A stretch of 53,398 nucleotides of DNA from DATAEE01 sp036257535. Its GTDB lineage: Bacteria > Acidobacteriota > Vicinamibacteria > Vicinamibacterales > 2-12-FULL-66-21. The notes beneath the pieces are model-generated. The model did no database searches. It was not told the origin of the DNA and saw only the letters and a program-made list of their open reading frames with translations. The stretch is from the NCBI GenBank assembly GCA_036257535.1, contig DATAFJ010000226.1, forward strand, positions 1 to 53,398, given 5' to 3'. The position numbers were made by a program, and so were the translations under genes. Below, piece by piece: positions 1 to 8,050 of the stretch. Each line of letters starts with the position of its first letter. Positions within the stretch are counted from its first letter, which is position 1.

Positions 1-751
1 GTACGAAGAACAGGACGATGGTCAGGGGAACGCCGAACAGCATCCAGCCGGCAAACGACAGGCGATACCCGGTCAGGCGCTCGAGCATCCCGAGGCCGAT
101 CAGGTTCGGTGGTGTGCCGATCGGCGTGGCCATTCCGCCGATCGTGGCGCCGAAGGCGGTGATGAGCATCATCGCCATGGCGAAGCGCCGTATCGCCGGA
201 TCGTGCATGCGGTTCTTTGCCACGTGGGCGACGATCGACAGGCCGATCGGGAACATCATGGCCGTCGTGGCCGTGTTGCTGATCCACATCGAGATGAATG
301 TCGTCACGCCGCCGAACGTGAGCAGGATGCGCCACGGGCTTCGGCTGACTGCCGGCCAGGACAGCGCGCTGTACGCGATGCGCCGGTCGAGACCGTGCAC
401 GAACATCGCCTCGGCGAGCATGAAGCTGCCGATGAACAAGAAAATGATCGGATCGGCAAACGGCGCGAAAGCCTCGCGCGCTGGCGCGATCCCCAGCAGG
501 ATCACGAGAATGGGGCCGATCAGCGCGGTGACGGCGAGCGGCAGCGCCTCCGTGACCCAGAGGACAATCATCATCGCCAGGATGGCCCCGAGCCGGTGCG
601 CCGGCCCTGGCAGCGGCAACGGAGAGATGAGGAGAACCAGGCACAGTATCGGGCCGAGCGCCAGACCAATCGTGCGCCTGCGTCTGTTGAACTGCTCTTC
701 CGCCGGCGAGTAAACCTCGACGGCCTGCGCGGCCTCGTGGTACTTACGCAT
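1..751 (-). CDS. DASS/SLC13-family anion:sodium symporter, N-terminal part
   Basis: The reading frame begins at the ATG whose complement is at 749-751 and runs off the window edge after about 250 codons. The visible part is a polytopic membrane protein with a short basic N-terminus and several hydrophobic helices. It carries the family signature SNT at residues about 158-160 (WISNTATTAMM) and a GTPPNLIG loop at about 212-219. In the divalent anion:Na+ symporter family the SNT motifs line the substrate and sodium site, so uptake of a dicarboxylate, sulfate or similar anion across the inner membrane is likely; the substrate cannot be read. The start overlaps the dapF stop (ATGCGTAA), so it is probably co-transcribed with dapF. 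The second half, including the second SNT motif, lies outside the window. Confidence 0.85.
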   Translation of the reverse strand, partial: MRKYHEAAQAVEVYSPAEEQFNRRRRTIGLALGPILCLVLLISPLPLPGPAHRLGAILAMMIVLWVTEALPLAVTALIGPILVILLGIAPAREAFAPFADPIIFLFIGSFMLAEAMFVHGLDRRIAYSALSWPAVSRSPWRILLTFGGVTTFISMWISNTATTAMMFPIGLSIVAHVAKNRMHDPAIRRFAMAMMLITAFGATIGGMATPIGTPPNLIGLGMLERLTGYRLSFAGWMLFGVPLTIVLFFV

Positions 752-1544
752 GGAGCCAGCGACCTTCGCAGATCGTCTCCGCCCAACCGGTCAGAAAGAT
801 ACCGGCGTCGCTCCACTCGACCTTCTGGGTCCCACCGGGCGCGACGACATCGACGGCCCTTGCCGCTCCGCCGAACGCCGCAGCCGCCACGGCAGACGCG
901 CAGGCGCCAGTCCCCGACGCCAGCGTGGGACCGACGCCGCGTTCCCAAATCAGAATACGCACGCGATCCGGTGCTTCCACCGTTGCCAGTTCTACGTTCG
1001 TTCCTTCGGGAAAGTACGGATGGCTCGTCAACGCCGGCCCGAGGCGCTGCAGCCGCTCCTGAGTGACCTCCCCAAGGACGACGCACTGCGGGTTGCCGAC
1101 GCGAAGGACGACGGCACGGACCTGTTCGCCGCCGGCGTCAAGTGCGATCTGATGAAGCCCTTCCGGAGCGCCCATTGCGGCGCGGAACACCGCCTTGCCG
1201 CCGTGAGCGCTCAGATGCGTCAGACGTTTCACGCCAGCCTCGGTCTCGATCTCGACCTCGATCGTCGCCTCCGCCGGTACCTTGAGGTCCCGGATCAGCC
1301 ACGCGGCCAGGCACCGCACGCCGTTGCCCGACACCTCCGACGGACTGCCGTCGGCGTTGATCAGGCGCATCGATGCGCCCGAAGCGGTCTCCTTGAACAG
1401 GATCAATCCGTCGGCGCCTATGCCCATGTGGCGGTCGCACATCGCGCGCGCGATCTCGGGCGCCTTGGCCTCATCGATCTCCCCTCGAGGGACAAGGAGA
1501 AAATCGTTGCCGTACGCGTGTGCCTTAGAAAAGGGGACAGTCAC
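744..1544 (-). CDS. dapF: Diaminopimelate epimerase
   Basis: DapF interconverts LL- and meso-diaminopimelate in the cytoplasm, for lysine and peptidoglycan synthesis. The 266-residue product has both catalytic cysteines in their usual contexts: GNGVRC (Cys about 78) and SGTGACAS (Cys about 215). It also has the N-terminal AYGNDF segment and the NADGS and GNPQCV blocks of the family. I chose the GTG at 1544 because it overlaps the upstream methyltransferase stop as GTGA, a junction used repeatedly in this window. It also puts the conserved AYGNDF near residue 10, as in known DapF proteins. A longer frame reaches 1607 but would only translate a palindromic repeat. The first six codons lie within one arm of that palindrome. 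The DASS transporter follows with an overlap. Confidence 0.93.
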   Translation of the reverse strand: MTVPFSKAHAYGNDFLLVPRGEIDEAKAPEIARAMCDRHMGIGADGLILFKETASGASMRLINADGSPSEVSGNGVRCLAAWLIRDLKVPAEATIEVEIETEAGVKRLTHLSAHGGKAVFRAAMGAPEGLHQIALDAGGEQVRAVVLRVGNPQCVVLGEVTQERLQRLGPALTSHPYFPEGTNVELATVEAPDRVRILIWERGVGPTLASGTGACASAVAAAAFGGAARAVDVVAPGGTQKVEWSDAGIFLTGWAETICEGRWLHA

Positions 1545-1585
1545 CTTTTTTCCTTTTCCGTAAAAAGGTGACTGTCCCCTTTTCT
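1527..1585. repeat. Perfect 24-base inverted repeat at the dapF/methyltransferase junction
   Basis: Two perfectly complementary 24-base arms (1527-1550 and 1562-1585), with the core GGGGACAGTCACC, flank an 11-base spacer. The left arm contains both the stop codon of the methyltransferase and the GTG start of dapF. The right arm and spacer encode the methyltransferase C-terminal tail. Size, symmetry and position resemble REP-type or intergenic palindromic elements. No second copy of this sequence was found in the window. In RNA it would form a very stable hairpin across the dapF start, so it could affect dapF translation. Confidence 0.85.
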
Positions 1586-2350
1586 GCAGAAGCCCAGGAG
1601 GTGCCATCCGTAGCGCTCAACCAGCGACCGTGGCAGCGCGTTGAACGTGCCCACGAAGACACCGTTGTAGACCGCGCCCTTCCACCCGCCGTGCAGCCGC
1701 GACTTCACGGGGAAACGCTCGGATACGATGCGCACCTCAACAAACGGTGACAGCAGGCGGCGGAACTCGCCGATCCTGTATTTGCGCAGCACCGGCGCGT
1801 CCTCGTGCTCGAGGCCCACCTTCATCACCTTCGACAGCGCGTTGAGCCACGACACCCGGTTGTACACCTGAAACACGGCCTGGCCGCCGGGTTTGAGCAC
1901 GCGATGCACTTCCCCAACGATCGCACCATCATCCGGCGCGTATTGAATCACGCCGTGCGCAAACACAAAGTCGAATGAGGAGGACGGAAACGGGAGGCTG
2001 GCACCATTGGCTTCGACGATCCCGGCGGGAAGGCTCTGTTGTCGAACGTACGTCAGCGCGAGCCGCGCCGCGCCATGCGCCAGATCGACGCCCACGCCTC
2101 GCGCGCCGCTTCGCGCAAACCGCGCCAGGTCAATCCCCGCACCGCAGCCGACGTCCAGAACCCGCCGCCCGCGCCAGCCGTCGAAGTCGACGAGACGCGG
2201 GAGATGATGAAGTTTCTGGAAGTGATATTCGTCCAGGTCTGAAAAGAATCCTGGCGAGCCAGGGGGATGCTTCGAAATCTCCAGATCGTGAATGCGTTGG
2301 TCCCAATACGCGCGGACGCGTGTCAGGAGGGTCGCCTGGGGCGCCGGCAC
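1541..2350 (-). CDS. Class I SAM-dependent methyltransferase
   Basis: The 269-residue product has a Rossmann-type methyltransferase core: motif I VLDVGCGAGIDL near residues 64-75, an acidic end of strand 2 (GVGVDLA), the FDFVFAHGVIQY strand 4 region and the post-motif HRVLKPGG. The substrate is unknown; the fold is that of small-molecule or lipid methyltransferases. The GTG at 2350 was chosen because it leaves 20 bases to the divergent glpD-like gene; a longer frame to 2476 would run into that gene. The last dozen residues (KGDSHLFTEKEKR) come from the palindrome at 1527-1585 and are probably not part of the ancestral protein. Its stop overlaps the dapF start. Confidence 0.82.
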   Translation of the reverse strand: MPAPQATLLTRVRAYWDQRIHDLEISKHPPGSPGFFSDLDEYHFQKLHHLPRLVDFDGWRGRRVLDVGCGAGIDLARFARSGARGVGVDLAHGAARLALTYVRQQSLPAGIVEANGASLPFPSSSFDFVFAHGVIQYAPDDGAIVGEVHRVLKPGGQAVFQVYNRVSWLNALSKVMKVGLEHEDAPVLRKYRIGEFRRLLSPFVEVRIVSERFPVKSRLHGGWKGAVYNGVFVGTFNALPRSLVERYGWHLLGFCRKGDSHLFTEKEKR

Positions 2351-2357
2351 GACGCAG

Positions 2358-2364
2358 TAATATA
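2358..2364. promoter_or_regulatory. AT-rich patch between divergent starts, possible shared -10
   Basis: The 20 bases between the divergent GTG (2350) and ATG (2371) contain TAATATA, which reads as a -10-like hexamer on both strands (TAATAT forward, TATATT reverse). Either would start transcripts within about 10 bases of the start codon. No convincing -35 was seen. Confidence 0.3.
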
Positions 2365-2370
2365 CGTCGG

Positions 2371-3993
2371 ATGACGCTCGCTCGCGATCTCGATCGGCTC
2401 GCGGCCACTCCGTTCGACCTGCTCGTGATCGGCGGAGGCGTGCACGGACTGGCGGCGGCGTACGACGCGGCGGCACGCGGCCTCTCGGTCGCGCTCGTCG
2501 ACCGGGGCGACTTCGGCGGCGGCGCGTCGTTCAACCATCAGAAAACCGTCCACGGCGGACTCCGATCGCTCGCCGGATTGAAGTTGGGCCGGGCGCGTGC
2601 GGCCCTCCGCGAGCGTCGCGCGCTCGCTCGCATCGCGCCGCATCTGCTTCGGACGCTACCGTTCCTGATCGGCACCTACCGCTCTCCAGGCAGCGGCCGC
2701 CTCGCCGTCGGCGCCGGCTTCAAGCTGGACGCCTGGCTGGGCCGTCATCGGAACGACGGCATCGAGCCGGAGCTGCGTCTTCCTCCGCCCCGCCTCGTGT
2801 CGCGCACCGCCACGCTCAAGCTTTTCCCCGGCGTGCGCGACGCCGGCCTGACGGGTGGCGCCACGTGGTACGACTACCAGATGGTCGAGGCGGATCGACT
2901 CACGATCGGCTTCGCCCTTGCCGCGGCAGGTCACGGCGCGTGCCTGGCGAACTACGTCGAAGCGGTAGAGCCGCTCCGGCAAACCGGCCGGATCGGCGGC
3001 ATGCGCGTCCACAATCACCTCACCGGCGCCCGCGCGGAAGTACAGGCACGCGTGATCCTGAACGCCGCCGGAGGCGCGGCCGGCCAGCTGATGCGCGCCT
3101 TCGGCGACAATCGTCCTTTCCCGCTTCTCAAGGCGATGAACGTCGTCACCCGACGGCCCGCGGGGGATATCGCACTCGCCGCACGCGCGCCCGGTGGGCG
3201 CATGCTGACGCAGACGCCGTGGCGCGGCCGCGCGCTCGTCGGCACGTGGCAGTCGGCCGCGCTCACCGAGTCAACCGACGCGGAGATCACATCGGACGAG
3301 CTCGATGGGTTCGTTACAGATATCAACGCGACGTTCCCCGCGCTCAAGCTGACGCGCGGCGACGTGACTCTGGTGCATCGAGGGATCGTGCCCGCGCGTG
3401 CGGGAGGAGGCGATGTGGACCTGAAACCGACGCACGAGATCATTGATCACGCCTCGCACGGCGGCCCGGGCGCGCTGACCCTCGTCGGCGTCAAGTACAC
3501 GACGGCACGGCTCGCCGCGGAGCATGCGATCGACCGTGTCATGAAGCTGCTCGGGCGGCCCCGCGGACGCTGCATCACCGCTCAATCGACGCTACCCGGT
3601 GCGGGCATCGCCGATCATGAGGCGCTCGCGATCGAGACGGCCCGCGCCGCGAACGTCGACCTGGATCCGCGCGTGCAGGCCCACCTCGTCTCGACGTACG
3701 CCGAGCGTTGCGCGCCGATCATCGAACTCATGGCCGGACGACCGGACCTGGCAGTCCCACTCTGCGGAAGCACGCTCGTGACAGGCGCGGAGATCATCCA
3801 TGCGATCAGGCAGGAGTCGGCCGTCCGCCTGAGCGACGTCGTCATGCGGCGCACGCCGATGGGCGCGATGGGATTGCCGAGCGACACCGCTGCGTCGGCG
3901 GCGGCGGCGCTCGCCGCGACGGAGCTCGGGTGGGACGCGGCGAGGACGGCCGAGGAGGTGCGTTTGTTGCGCGAAGCGTACCGGCCGTTGTAG
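2371..3993 (+). CDS. FAD-dependent glycerol-3-phosphate dehydrogenase-like oxidoreductase
   Basis: The 540-residue protein matches the GlpD family in length and layout: an N-terminal FAD-binding GGGVHGLAAAYDAAARG near residues 21-37, VALVDRGDF at the end of the next strand, an HGGLRSL block, and a C-terminal accessory domain. GlpD oxidises sn-glycerol-3-phosphate to dihydroxyacetone phosphate at the membrane and passes electrons to quinone. The usual GTSSRSTKLIHGGLRYL loop is here GASFNHQKTVHGGLRSL, so it is a divergent subfamily and the substrate is less certain. The ATG at 2371 is chosen because the FAD motif follows directly; a frame starting at 1975 would overlap the divergent methyltransferase. 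The TAG stop lies in a hairpin repeat. Confidence 0.85.
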   Translation: MTLARDLDRLAATPFDLLVIGGGVHGLAAAYDAAARGLSVALVDRGDFGGGASFNHQKTVHGGLRSLAGLKLGRARAALRERRALARIAPHLLRTLPFLIGTYRSPGSGRLAVGAGFKLDAWLGRHRNDGIEPELRLPPPRLVSRTATLKLFPGVRDAGLTGGATWYDYQMVEADRLTIGFALAAAGHGACLANYVEAVEPLRQTGRIGGMRVHNHLTGARAEVQARVILNAAGGAAGQLMRAFGDNRPFPLLKAMNVVTRRPAGDIALAARAPGGRMLTQTPWRGRALVGTWQSAALTESTDAEITSDELDGFVTDINATFPALKLTRGDVTLVHRGIVPARAGGGDVDLKPTHEIIDHASHGGPGALTLVGVKYTTARLAAEHAIDRVMKLLGRPRGRCITAQSTLPGAGIADHEALAIETARAANVDLDPRVQAHLVSTYAERCAPIIELMAGRPDLAVPLCGSTLVTGAEIIHAIRQESAVRLSDVVMRRTPMGAMGLPSDTAASAAAALAATELGWDAARTAEEVRLLREAYRPL

Positions 3994-4012
3994 CGCAGGC
4001 CTTCAGGCCTAC
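3990..4012. repeat. Short palindrome / bidirectional terminator-like hairpin
   Basis: AGGCC (3997-4001) and GGCCT (4006-4010) pair around a TTCA loop, flanked by GTA and TAC. It contains the TAG stop of the GlpD-like gene and lies between two convergent genes. It has no U-tract. It resembles the short dispersed GGCCTTCAGGCC-type palindromes between genes in GC-rich genomes. Confidence 0.6.
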
Positions 4013-4014
4013 CG

Positions 4015-4854
4015 TCAGGGCACCGTGAATCCCTTGAACACCCACGTCGCGCCGGCCGTGAATCCGAAACCGGGCTCGCGGTCCGCGAGCCCGATGATCA
4101 GGCCGCCGTCGACGCGCACGCTGCCGTGCGTGTAGCGGCTGCCCAGACGCAGCTGACTGCGATCTTCGCTGCCTGGCGGTTCAGGATCTTCCAGGTTCCA
4201 CCAACCATTGATCTCTCCCACGACTTCGAACCCCTGTCTGAGCGCACGGGCTATTGAGGCGCCATAAAGCAACACCTCGCCCTGGCGGTTCCCGGCAGTC
4301 GGATCGCCGATGATGCCGAGGCCAACGTTGCCGACGATGCGAATCGACTGGACGGTCTTGCCGACGAGAAACGACGCGAGGACGTCCGTCGTTTCGAGGC
4401 CCAGGCCGCTGTCGTTCCCGGCTAGCGGCAGTTTGGTCGCGAGACGGACGCCGAGCGCGGGGCGCCCCGGAGCTTCCGAGAGGAATCGAACTTTCGTCGC
4501 GATGACCAGGTCTTCGATGTCGGTCGTGGAATCGCCGGTGAAGTCCACGAGGCCCGAGAGCGGCGCGATCGCTCGGTCGGTCACGTTCAGCCGCTGATAC
4601 GGAGACCAGTCCACCTGGATTTCTGCGATGGACCCGACGCCCAGGCTGGTCCCGACCGTCGGCAGCCTGAGGAGATCTCCCTCGAGTCCCGAGACCGGAT
4701 AGAAGATTCCGTCCAGGTAGTCGAAGCCTGCCTCGACAAGAATCAGCCCGGCGCCTATCGTTTCGGGATCTTCGGTGACGAGCGGACGCTGCTGCGCGGC
4801 CGCAGGAAGCGGCCACAACGACCCCAGCAGCACTAACCCGGCAATGAATCGCAT
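4015..4854 (-). CDS. Putative outer-membrane beta-barrel protein with signal peptide
   Basis: The 279-residue product begins with a clear signal peptide (MRFIAGLVLLGSL, cleavage after PLPAAA). The mature part is rich in alternating hydrophobic/polar strands with aromatic and glycine residues, and ends in a short strand (TWVFKGFTVP). This is the pattern of a small outer-membrane barrel, perhaps of the MetA/phenol-pathway transporter-like group. The ATG at 4854 is chosen because AAAGGA precedes it at proper spacing and it starts exactly at the signal peptide; a TTG at 4869 is in frame but less likely. No enzymatic motif is visible. It sits just after dtd on the same strand and converges with the GlpD-like gene. 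Confidence 0.7.
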   Translation of the reverse strand: MRFIAGLVLLGSLWPLPAAAQQRPLVTEDPETIGAGLILVEAGFDYLDGIFYPVSGLEGDLLRLPTVGTSLGVGSIAEIQVDWSPYQRLNVTDRAIAPLSGLVDFTGDSTTDIEDLVIATKVRFLSEAPGRPALGVRLATKLPLAGNDSGLGLETTDVLASFLVGKTVQSIRIVGNVGLGIIGDPTAGNRQGEVLLYGASIARALRQGFEVVGEINGWWNLEDPEPPGSEDRSQLRLGSRYTHGSVRVDGGLIIGLADREPGFGFTAGATWVFKGFTVP

Positions 4855-4865
4855 TCGTGATCCTT

Positions 4866-5315
4866 TCAAAAGAGCTTCCGGCTGTCCAAGAGGATCGTTA
4901 CAGGTCCGTCGTTGACGAGCTCGACCGCCATCTGCGCCTGGAACTCTCCTGTAGCAACCGCGAGGCCGTCCGCTCTCAGCTGCCGCACGAGATCCTCGTA
5001 CAACGCCTTCGCCGCTTCAGGCGGCGCGGCCCCGTCGAACGAGGGCCGGCGTCCCTTTCTGACGTCGCCGAGCAGCGTAAATTGGGAGACGACGAGAACA
5101 GCGCTGCCGCACTCGTCGACGGAACGGTTCATCTTGCCCGCCTCGTCGCCAAAGATGCGGAGCTCACGCACCTTTCCCGCCAGATATTGGACGTCGGCGG
5201 GCCCGTCTTCGGCTGCAACGCCGACCAGGACGAGCAGACCGGGGCCGATCTCCCCTACGACGCGCTCGCCGACCTGGACACGAGCCTTACTGACGCGTTG
5301 GACGACCGCCCTCAT
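4866..5315 (-). CDS. dtd: D-aminoacyl-tRNA deacylase
   Basis: Dtd hydrolyses D-amino acids (and glycine) wrongly attached to tRNA, acting in the cytoplasm as a dimer. The 149-residue length is typical. Both signature blocks are present: SQFTLLGD near residues 77-84 and the Gly-cisPro motif NDGPVTILLDS near 135-145. The N-terminal MRAVVQRVSKA is also characteristic. It starts one base after the ttcA stop, so the two are co-transcribed. Confidence 0.95.
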   Translation of the reverse strand: MRAVVQRVSKARVQVGERVVGEIGPGLLVLVGVAAEDGPADVQYLAGKVRELRIFGDEAGKMNRSVDECGSAVLVVSQFTLLGDVRKGRRPSFDGAAPPEAAKALYEDLVRQLRADGLAVATGEFQAQMAVELVNDGPVTILLDSRKLF

Positions 5316-5316
5316 C

Positions 5317-6126
5317 TCACTGCTGAATGCACGTCACATTGAGCACTGGACTATCGGCGTCCATCGTGGATTGCGAGGAGAGTCGGCGATCGAGCAGGTG
5401 GCGCGGCTGGACGTTCGCCGCCGCGCGCAGCATGGAGTTCTTGAGATCGGGATGTTCGACTTCGAGCCCGGCGATGAGCCGCTTCACGCGCTGACGCTGA
5501 AGGCCGAGGTCGCCGCACGCCGGGCAGCAACAGCCGACGATAGGCAGCCCGCATTCCTTTGTGTACTGCCGCGCCTCGGCCTCGGTGACGTAGACGAGCG
5601 GGCGAATGACGACGTGCTTCTCGTTGTCCGAGACGAGCCTGGCGGGCATAGCCTTCAGCGATCCGGAGAAGAACAAGTTGAGCAGCAGCGTTTCGATCAC
5701 GTCGTCTGCGTGGTGACCCAGCGCAATCTTCGTCGCACCCACCTCATCGGCAAGACGGTACAAAACCCCTCGGCGGAGTCTTGCGCAGAGCGAACAGGGC
5801 GTGGCGCCGTCCTCCAGGATGTCGTCCATGACATCCCCGATCGCCGTCCGCTCGACGTGCACTTCCCATCCGCGCTCGCCGCAGGCCGACTCGATCAGAT
5901 CCCGTCGGTACCCCTCATAGCCACTGTCGACGGTGACGCCGACGACGCTGAAGCGGATGGGTGCACGGCGTCTCAGGACGTCGAGGAGTTGCATGAGCGC
6001 CCAGCTATCCTTCCCGCCCGAGAGGCCGACCATGATTCGGTCGCCGTCTTCGATCAGGTTGTAATCGCCGATCGCCTTGGTGGTTCTCTTGGCGATGCGC
6101 GCTTCGAGTGGAGTGCGGTAACTCAT
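5317..6126 (-). CDS. ttcA: tRNA 2-thiocytidine biosynthesis protein
   Basis: TtcA thiolates cytidine 32 of some tRNAs using ATP and an iron-sulfur cluster. The 269-residue protein has the PP-loop SGGKDS at about residues 36-41, the CxxC pair CSLC at 111-114, the GHHADD block near 137-142, and a downstream cysteine-rich CCCPAC at 198-203 that can supply the third cluster ligand. All features fit the TtcA family of ATP pyrophosphatases. The last 20 or so residues are unconserved-looking. It is followed immediately by dtd on the same strand, a tRNA-quality/modification pair. Confidence 0.92.
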   Translation of the reverse strand: MSYRTPLEARIAKRTTKAIGDYNLIEDGDRIMVGLSGGKDSWALMQLLDVLRRRAPIRFSVVGVTVDSGYEGYRRDLIESACGERGWEVHVERTAIGDVMDDILEDGATPCSLCARLRRGVLYRLADEVGATKIALGHHADDVIETLLLNLFFSGSLKAMPARLVSDNEKHVVIRPLVYVTEAEARQYTKECGLPIVGCCCPACGDLGLQRQRVKRLIAGLEVEHPDLKNSMLRAAANVQPRHLLDRRLSSQSTMDADSPVLNVTCIQQ

Positions 6127-6145
6127 AAGGGCACTATACCGCGCA

Positions 6146-8050
6146 TCACCTGAACTCCGGCGTGAGCGTGACCTTCACGCCGAGGTAACGGCTGTCGGAC
6201 GAGGGCGGCGCCTGAAGGAACGGGACGAAACCGTCCGACGTCGTGATCGTGATGCTGTAGATGTAGCTCGTCGGCGTTTCCCGAGGACGATACGGCACGC
6301 CGTCGGGCATCCTCAGCGCGAGCGTCTGCCGAATGCCGGCCGCCAGCGTCACGGTGTGGCGCTCGCGGCCGCTCGAGATCGACACGACGTTGGGGACCTG
6401 CGACTCGAGCTCGACGCCGAAGCGCGGGATCTGCTGGCTGCGCCAGCCGCCCTGCGGCAACTTCGCGAGCGGCGCGCGCAGGATGACATCGGCGCGCGAC
6501 TTTCCCCTGACCCAGAAAAAAGCGCCCTCCGGTGTGTAGGCATTGTCGTCAGGAAAATACGCCATGACGTCGCCCGCAAGTGGACGGCGCGATCGATCTG
6601 GTTTTGCGTTGACCGGCAGATCGTTGAGCATCGTCAGCTCGATAGGCAGGAGGCGGAGCGGCCCTGCTTTGACGTGGTCGCCCGGCGTGAAGGAGCTCCA
6701 GAACGGATTCAGCAGAATCTTCGCCGTGAAAAGCGCCCCAACGCCGAGCGCGATGAGCGGGACCCGCACGTTCGTGAGCGGCGGCGCCAGAAACAGCATC
6801 ATCGGATAGAACGGCAGGAAGTATCGGTTTCCGACGGGGCCCCCGCCACCCGACCAGGAGTACGGCGTAATGAACAGGAGCGCTCCCGCTGCCGCGGCGA
6901 GCGTAGCGACGACGAGCCACTGCCACGGCCGCCGCCATCCCCTCGCCACAAGAAACAAGACGGTGCACACGACGCCGGGGAAGAAATACGGGACGAGGCC
7001 CGCATGCCGCCCGAGGAGGAAGTACACGATGTTCCGGCGGAAGATCTCGGGCGTATCCCGATTGACGAGGATGTCGGTCTGCAGCTCGCTGCGGCCATGC
7101 ACCGGCGCGACGGTGTCGAATGTCTCCCAAGTGTTGGCGAACGGAAATCCCGTGGAGCTGTAGAAGGTCTTCCGATATCCGCCCTGGTAGTTGAACTCCC
7201 CGCTCGTGGCGAAGTTGACGAGGAAGAGTCCTCCCGTGACGACGACGAAGATCACCCCGACCGCGAGGAACCGGAGCCATTCACGCCGCCAGGCGGTCGT
7301 CGCGAGCATCGGCAGAATGAGCAGTCCGTGGGAGGGCTTCGAAAACGTGACGATGCCGGCAAGTGCCGCCGCCAGATACAGGCCGGCTCGCGAAGTCTCA
7401 GAAGGCGATTCCAGGTCTCGCGCCCAGAGGAACGTGGCGTACAAGACGATGGACAGGTTGAAGAGCTCCGGAGTGAGCCAGACGAAGTAAACGGGCGCCA
7501 CGGATCCCGCAAAGAACACCACGGCGAACGCAGCCGCGAGCCCCAACGGTGATCCGCGGCCGACGAGCCAGCGGTACGCGACGTACATGTCGAGCGCGAG
7601 CAGGAACGCGTGAAAGATCAGGAAGCCGTTGGTGCCGAAGAAACGGACGAACGGCGCCGCAAAAAGCGGATAGATGAAGGCCTTGCCGAAGTACAGACGC
7701 GTCTCGTCCGGATCGTCCGTGCTGATCCGGCGAAAGTAAGGAAACCCGTCGGACTGTTCGAAGCGGTTGACCTTCCCGCGCTTGAGAAAGATGCCTTCCG
7801 GGGCGTGATATTCCTCCCAGACCCGGATCAGATCGTGGCGTTCGTAAGTGAAGTCGAAGTCGCGTGCGAGGCTGTGTCCGAGGATGTAGTAGGTCGCTTC
7901 GTCTCCCTTGAAGCCGTGCTCCGCGCGCGGAAAGTCGACGGTCGCGGCAAACGCCAGCAGCACGAGCGCAACGCTGGCGGCAGCCCCAACTCCGGGATCG
8001 AGCCGCCGAACGGTTGCGGGACTCGTGCGGGCCGAATCCACACTGGTCAC
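6146..8050 (-). CDS. Large polytopic membrane protein, GT-C glycosyltransferase-like
   Basis: The roughly 634-residue protein has a hydrophobic N-terminal helix followed by an acidic loop (FKGDEATYYILGHSL) in the position where GT-C enzymes carry catalytic Asp/Glu. About ten membrane segments follow, then a soluble beta-rich C-terminal domain of about 180 residues. This matches the layout of polyprenyl-phosphate-dependent mannosyl/arabinosyl transferase-like proteins; donor and acceptor are unknown. I used the GTG at 8050 because it overlaps the upstream glycosyltransferase stop as GTGA and has AGGAG upstream; a GTG at 8083 is possible. It is the last gene of the glycan operon running down from 13965. 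Confidence 0.7.
   Translation of the reverse strand: MTSVDSARTSPATVRRLDPGVGAAASVALVLLAFAATVDFPRAEHGFKGDEATYYILGHSLARDFDFTYERHDLIRVWEEYHAPEGIFLKRGKVNRFEQSDGFPYFRRISTDDPDETRLYFGKAFIYPLFAAPFVRFFGTNGFLIFHAFLLALDMYVAYRWLVGRGSPLGLAAAFAVVFFAGSVAPVYFVWLTPELFNLSIVLYATFLWARDLESPSETSRAGLYLAAALAGIVTFSKPSHGLLILPMLATTAWRREWLRFLAVGVIFVVVTGGLFLVNFATSGEFNYQGGYRKTFYSSTGFPFANTWETFDTVAPVHGRSELQTDILVNRDTPEIFRRNIVYFLLGRHAGLVPYFFPGVVCTVLFLVARGWRRPWQWLVVATLAAAAGALLFITPYSWSGGGGPVGNRYFLPFYPMMLFLAPPLTNVRVPLIALGVGALFTAKILLNPFWSSFTPGDHVKAGPLRLLPIELTMLNDLPVNAKPDRSRRPLAGDVMAYFPDDNAYTPEGAFFWVRGKSRADVILRAPLAKLPQGGWRSQQIPRFGVELESQVPNVVSISSGRERHTVTLAAGIRQTLALRMPDGVPYRPRETPTSYIYSITITTSDGFVPFLQAPPSSDSRYLGVKVTLTPEFR

Noticed and set aside
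18..1571. Plus-strand open frames over the DASS transporter and dapF
   Set aside because: They are Arg/Ala/Pro-rich shadows; the minus strand carries the SNT motif and the DapF catalytic cysteines.
4912..6153. 413-codon plus-strand frame over dtd and ttcA
   Set aside because: It lies opposite two clear enzymes with full motifs, and its own product shows no recognisable domain.
6356..7552. 398-codon plus-strand frame
   Set aside because: Extremely charged shadow of a membrane protein; no domain and no ribosome-binding site.
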